Origin: CAG-791 sp963657295
Lineage (GTDB): Bacteria; Bacillota; Clostridia; Lachnospirales; Lachnospiraceae
Direction: 5' to 3'
DNA: 7,999 nt
NCBI GenBank assembly: GCA_963657295.1
Contig: CAVKMX010000106.1
Span: forward strand, 1 to 7,999
The position numbers and the translations under genes were made by a program. Numbering within the stretch: position 1 is the first letter of the stretch; each line of letters starts with the position of its first letter. A model generated the notes under the pieces. That model was given only the letters and a program-made list of their open reading frames with translations. It searched no databases and was not told where the DNA came from. This document shows, one piece after another, positions 5,826 through 7,999 of this stretch.

Positions 5826-6917
5826 TCAATACGGCAGGAAGCGCCGCACCAGGCCGGCCCACAGCTGTCCCTGAATGGAACAATAGTGTCCCAGGTTCCG
5901 CAGCCGAAACGGAATTCGTTCGCCCAGATACAGCGGCAGAGTTTCTGCCAGCTCCTCCGCCGCTCCCTCCAGAAAGGCCTCCTCCGGAAGGCTGCCCTTT
6001 CGAAAGGGCAGCTCACAGCGCCGCAGCAGCGTCTCATCGTGTGCCATCGCCTTCAGGTACCGTCCTCTTTCACAGCCCTCCCGGTAGGCGTCTCCCAGCC
6101 CTTTTCCGGCAAAATATCGTCCCTTCACCCATGCGCCGAGGGCCCAGAGCGGCGCATTCAGCCAATATTGGAGAAAGGGCATATTCTTATACAGCAGCAG
6201 CGCGTTGTTGCCCGCCGTCATGACCTCCTTGAACGCATTGTAGCGTGAGCCCGTCGTCGCACTCCCCGCATGACAGACGGCTGCAGACGGCTCCAGGAAG
6301 CTGCGGTAGCCGTGAATCTGCGCGCGCCACCCGATGTCAATGTCCTCCAGGTAGCAATAATGCCGCTCATCAAACCACCCGATCTCCTCGAAGACGCTCA
6401 TGCGGTACAGCGCCGCCCCGGCGCAGGCCGCGAACAGGGGTCTCCGGCGGGTCTCCGGCCGCCTTCTCCGGCCCTTCCCTCTCGCAAAGGCCCAGCCTGC
6501 CGCGCTGTAGAAATCTCCCGCATCGTCCACTGTCTCCGGGTCGTTCATCGATACCATGAGCGCCTGCAGTGCAAAGCAGCGCGGCATTTCCTCCATTCCG
6601 GCCAGCAGCCGTTCCAATGCCTCCGGTTCCACCGCCGTATCGTTGTTCAGCAGCATCGCATAGGGTGTCCGGACCAGATGCAGGCCTGCATTCACGGCAT
6701 GACAAAAGCCGGTGTTGGCCGAAAGTCTCAGCGTCAGCACCTGCGGATAATCCCTCTCCAGCATTGTGCAGGAATCGTCCCCTGAACCGTTGTCCACGAC
6801 GATGATGTGCGGCACCAGCGTCCCTGCCAGGACAGAATCCAGACAGATTTTCAGCCGCTCCGCTCCATTGTAATTCGGAATGACAACGGTCATTCTGTCA
6901 TCGGCAGCTCTTCTCAA
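5826..6917 (-). CDS. GT2 family glycosyltransferase
   Basis: Predicted cytoplasmic inverting glycosyltransferase acting on a lipid-linked glycan. From the TTG start it has 363 residues. Motifs in order: TVVIPNYNG (10-18), VVDNGS (40-45), SANTGFCHAVNAGL (66-79), LNNDT (90-94, the DxD-type donor/metal motif), FAACAGAALYR (162-172), FDERHYCYLEDIDIGWR (182-198, with the catalytic acidic residues) and HAGSATTGSRYN (216-227). The C-terminal ~130 residues are helical-looking and variable in this family. I chose TTG at 6917 because GGAGAG lies 5 nt upstream and the codon overlaps the stop of the preceding gene (TTGA), a classical coupling arrangement. An ATG at 6956 would lengthen the protein by 13 residues and an ATG at 6893 would shorten it to MTVVIP. 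An Arg-rich patch at 146-160 is unusual. The gene contains a perfect 22-bp palindrome at 5991-6012. Donor and linkage are unknown. Confidence 0.92.
   Translation of the reverse strand: MRRAADDRMTVVIPNYNGAERLKICLDSVLAGTLVPHIIVVDNGSGDDSCTMLERDYPQVLTLRLSANTGFCHAVNAGLHLVRTPYAMLLNNDTAVEPEALERLLAGMEEMPRCFALQALMVSMNDPETVDDAGDFYSAAGWAFARGKGRRRRPETRRRPLFAACAGAALYRMSVFEEIGWFDERHYCYLEDIDIGWRAQIHGYRSFLEPSAAVCHAGSATTGSRYNAFKEVMTAGNNALLLYKNMPFLQYWLNAPLWALGAWVKGRYFAGKGLGDAYREGCERGRYLKAMAHDETLLRRCELPFRKGSLPEEAFLEGAAEELAETLPLYLGERIPFRLRNLGHYCSIQGQLWAGLVRRFLPY
5991..6012. repeat. Perfect 22-bp palindrome inside the GT2 coding sequence
   Basis: The 11-base arm GCTGCCCTTTC is followed directly by its exact reverse complement, centred on TTCGAA, with no mismatch. 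On the transcript it could form a 9-bp stem with a UCGA tetraloop. It encodes LPFRKGS near residues 303-309. No U-tract follows, so it does not look like a terminator. Confidence 0.9.
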
Positions 6918-7999
6918 CTTGTCTCTCCAAGAACCTTTGTCATAAAAGGATCCCACACAATCAGATAACCCTGCTGCCGTACCTGCCGGCAGAATTCCAG
7001 GCTCTTCTCCTTTACGCCGTCGGTCTGCTCCATCCCCTTTTTATCATAGGACACGTTGAAAACAGCCTGATAAAGCGGACGGAGCTCATCACGGATTTCC
7101 ATGCACCGAACGTCCACCGCCGCCGCATCCTGCATGGTGTCTGCCCGATGCATCGGCCCGCTCTCCATCTCATGGAGTCCTTCGAACTCCACCCTTCCGT
7201 TTTCGTCCATCATACCGCCCACGATGCGGCGGCTCTCCGAGAGAAGCTTGCCTCCCACAACTCCCACCTCCGGGCGCTGTGCGAAAATATCCGGCCGGTA
7301 CTCCACGCGGAAAAAACCGCTGTGCCGGGATTCCGTGACCACCGCATCGATGCGGCAGGACCGGAAATAATCCTGCAGTGCGGCCTTTCCCGCCTCATAG
7401 GCATAATTCTTGCTGCCGGGGTTCCCCGCTGTGGAAGAGGCATGGGTCCGCCAATGATACAGCACCTTGCCGATGTGCACGACGCCCGACCACGGGGCCC
7501 GCAGAATCAGATCGTAGTCCTGCGCACCGTCGTACTCCGGGCGCAGCTGCAGTGCCAGGAACAGCTCCCGCTTCATGACCAGAAGATGGCAGATGTAGTT
7601 GTTGGTCAGCAGATAGTCCGGGTTGAAATCCGGCTTCCGGTTCGGCTCGAAAAAATGCTCCGCGGACGCATCGCACTTATCCTCATCGGAATACAGGATC
7701 TCTGCCCCGGTGCGTTCGATCTTGTGCGTGAGCTCGAACACAGCATCCGGTGTCAGGAGATCGTCATAATCGAGGAGCGCCACATAATCCCCTTTGGCGT
7801 AGCTCGCCGCCGCATTGGTGTTCCTCGAGATTCCGCCGTTGGCTCCCAGATCCCGGTAGAGAATTCTGTCATCCTTCCAGGAGGCCGCCAGATTGGCCGC
7901 TGCCCCGCAGCTGCTCCCGTCTGCAAGAATCAGCTCCCAGTTGCCGTAGGTCTGCCGCTCTGCCGATTCAAGCATCTCCCGCAGGAAGCAGAGATTGGG
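6914..7999 (-). CDS. GT2 glycosyltransferase, start outside window, with incomplete second GT-like domain
   Basis: Glycosyltransferase of the tandem-domain GT2 type seen in rhamnan/O-antigen-like loci. The reading frame is open to the right edge: eight residues (PNLCFLRE) precede the first visible Met at 7975, and they belong to the conserved FLREMLES...QTYGNWELILADGSS stretch, so the true start is outside. Counting from that Met, the first GT-A domain shows GISRNTNAA (48-56), LLDYDDLL (67-74), ILYSDEDK (93-100), DGAQDYDLILR (149-159) and HWRTHASSTA (174-183), and looks catalytically complete. Residues 231-353 (AQRPEVGVVGGKLL to FCRQVRQQGYLIVWDPF) resemble only the C-terminal half of the second GT2 domain found in relatives; its nucleotide-binding half and the usual FNDVDFC acidic motif are missing. 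The stop overlaps the next gene's TTG start by 3 bp, so the two are probably translationally coupled. Sugar specificity is unknown. Confidence 0.9.
   Translation of the reverse strand, partial: PNLCFLREMLESAERQTYGNWELILADGSSCGAAANLAASWKDDRILYRDLGANGGISRNTNAAASYAKGDYVALLDYDDLLTPDAVFELTHKIERTGAEILYSDEDKCDASAEHFFEPNRKPDFNPDYLLTNNYICHLLVMKRELFLALQLRPEYDGAQDYDLILRAPWSGVVHIGKVLYHWRTHASSTAGNPGSKNYAYEAGKAALQDYFRSCRIDAVVTESRHSGFFRVEYRPDIFAQRPEVGVVGGKLLSESRRIVGGMMDENGRVEFEGLHEMESGPMHRADTMQDAAAVDVRCMEIRDELRPLYQAVFNVSYDKKGMEQTDGVKEKSLEFCRQVRQQGYLIVWDPFMTKVLGETS

Noticed and set aside
5067..6248. 393-codon open frame on the plus strand
   Set aside because: Antisense to the sugar transferase and the second GT2; it crosses two genuine genes and has no recognisable domain.

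Overview
The window looks like a piece of a cell-surface polysaccharide locus from a Firmicute, most likely a fairly GC-rich member of the Lachnospiraceae/Clostridia. This rests on the styles of the GT2 glycosyltransferases and the polyprenyl-phosphate sugar transferase, the presence of an LCP (LytR-CpsA-Psr) ligase, GGAG-type ribosome binding sites and tight gene packing. Species cannot be told from the sequence. All six genes lie on the minus strand, so the locus reads from right to left.

Layout in order of transcription. (1) A GT2 glycosyltransferase enters from the right edge with its start outside the window; it has one intact GT-A domain followed by what looks like only the back half of a second one. 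(2) A second, complete GT2 glycosyltransferase is translationally coupled to it. (3) A membrane polyprenyl-phosphate hexose-1-phosphate transferase (WcaJ/CpsE type) is the likely initiating enzyme. (4) After a 153-bp gap comes an LCP-family protein with an unusual N-terminal cytoplasmic tail carrying a tyrosine at almost every fourth residue. (5) After a 172-bp gap holding a hairpin, a palindrome and a strong extended -10 element comes a third GT2 glycosyltransferase of the rhamnosyltransferase-like type. (6) glmS starts 15 bp after that gene and runs off the left edge without its last ~100 codons.

How they fit together (inference from family roles): GlmS makes glucosamine-6-phosphate for UDP-GlcNAc; the phosphotransferase loads the first sugar phosphate onto undecaprenyl phosphate; the GT2 enzymes extend the glycan on the cytoplasmic face; the LCP protein attaches the finished polymer to peptidoglycan outside the membrane. 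No flippase, polymerase, chain-length regulator or tyrosine kinase is in the window.

The points most worth a second look are the strict tetrapeptide tyrosine repeat of the LCP protein with its 132-bp internal duplication, the apparently half-deleted second domain of the first GT2, a perfect 22-bp palindrome inside the second GT2 gene, the possibly leaderless promoter of the third GT2, and glmS sitting too close to its upstream neighbour to have a glmS ribozyme. I see no RNA genes, mobile elements or CRISPR arrays.
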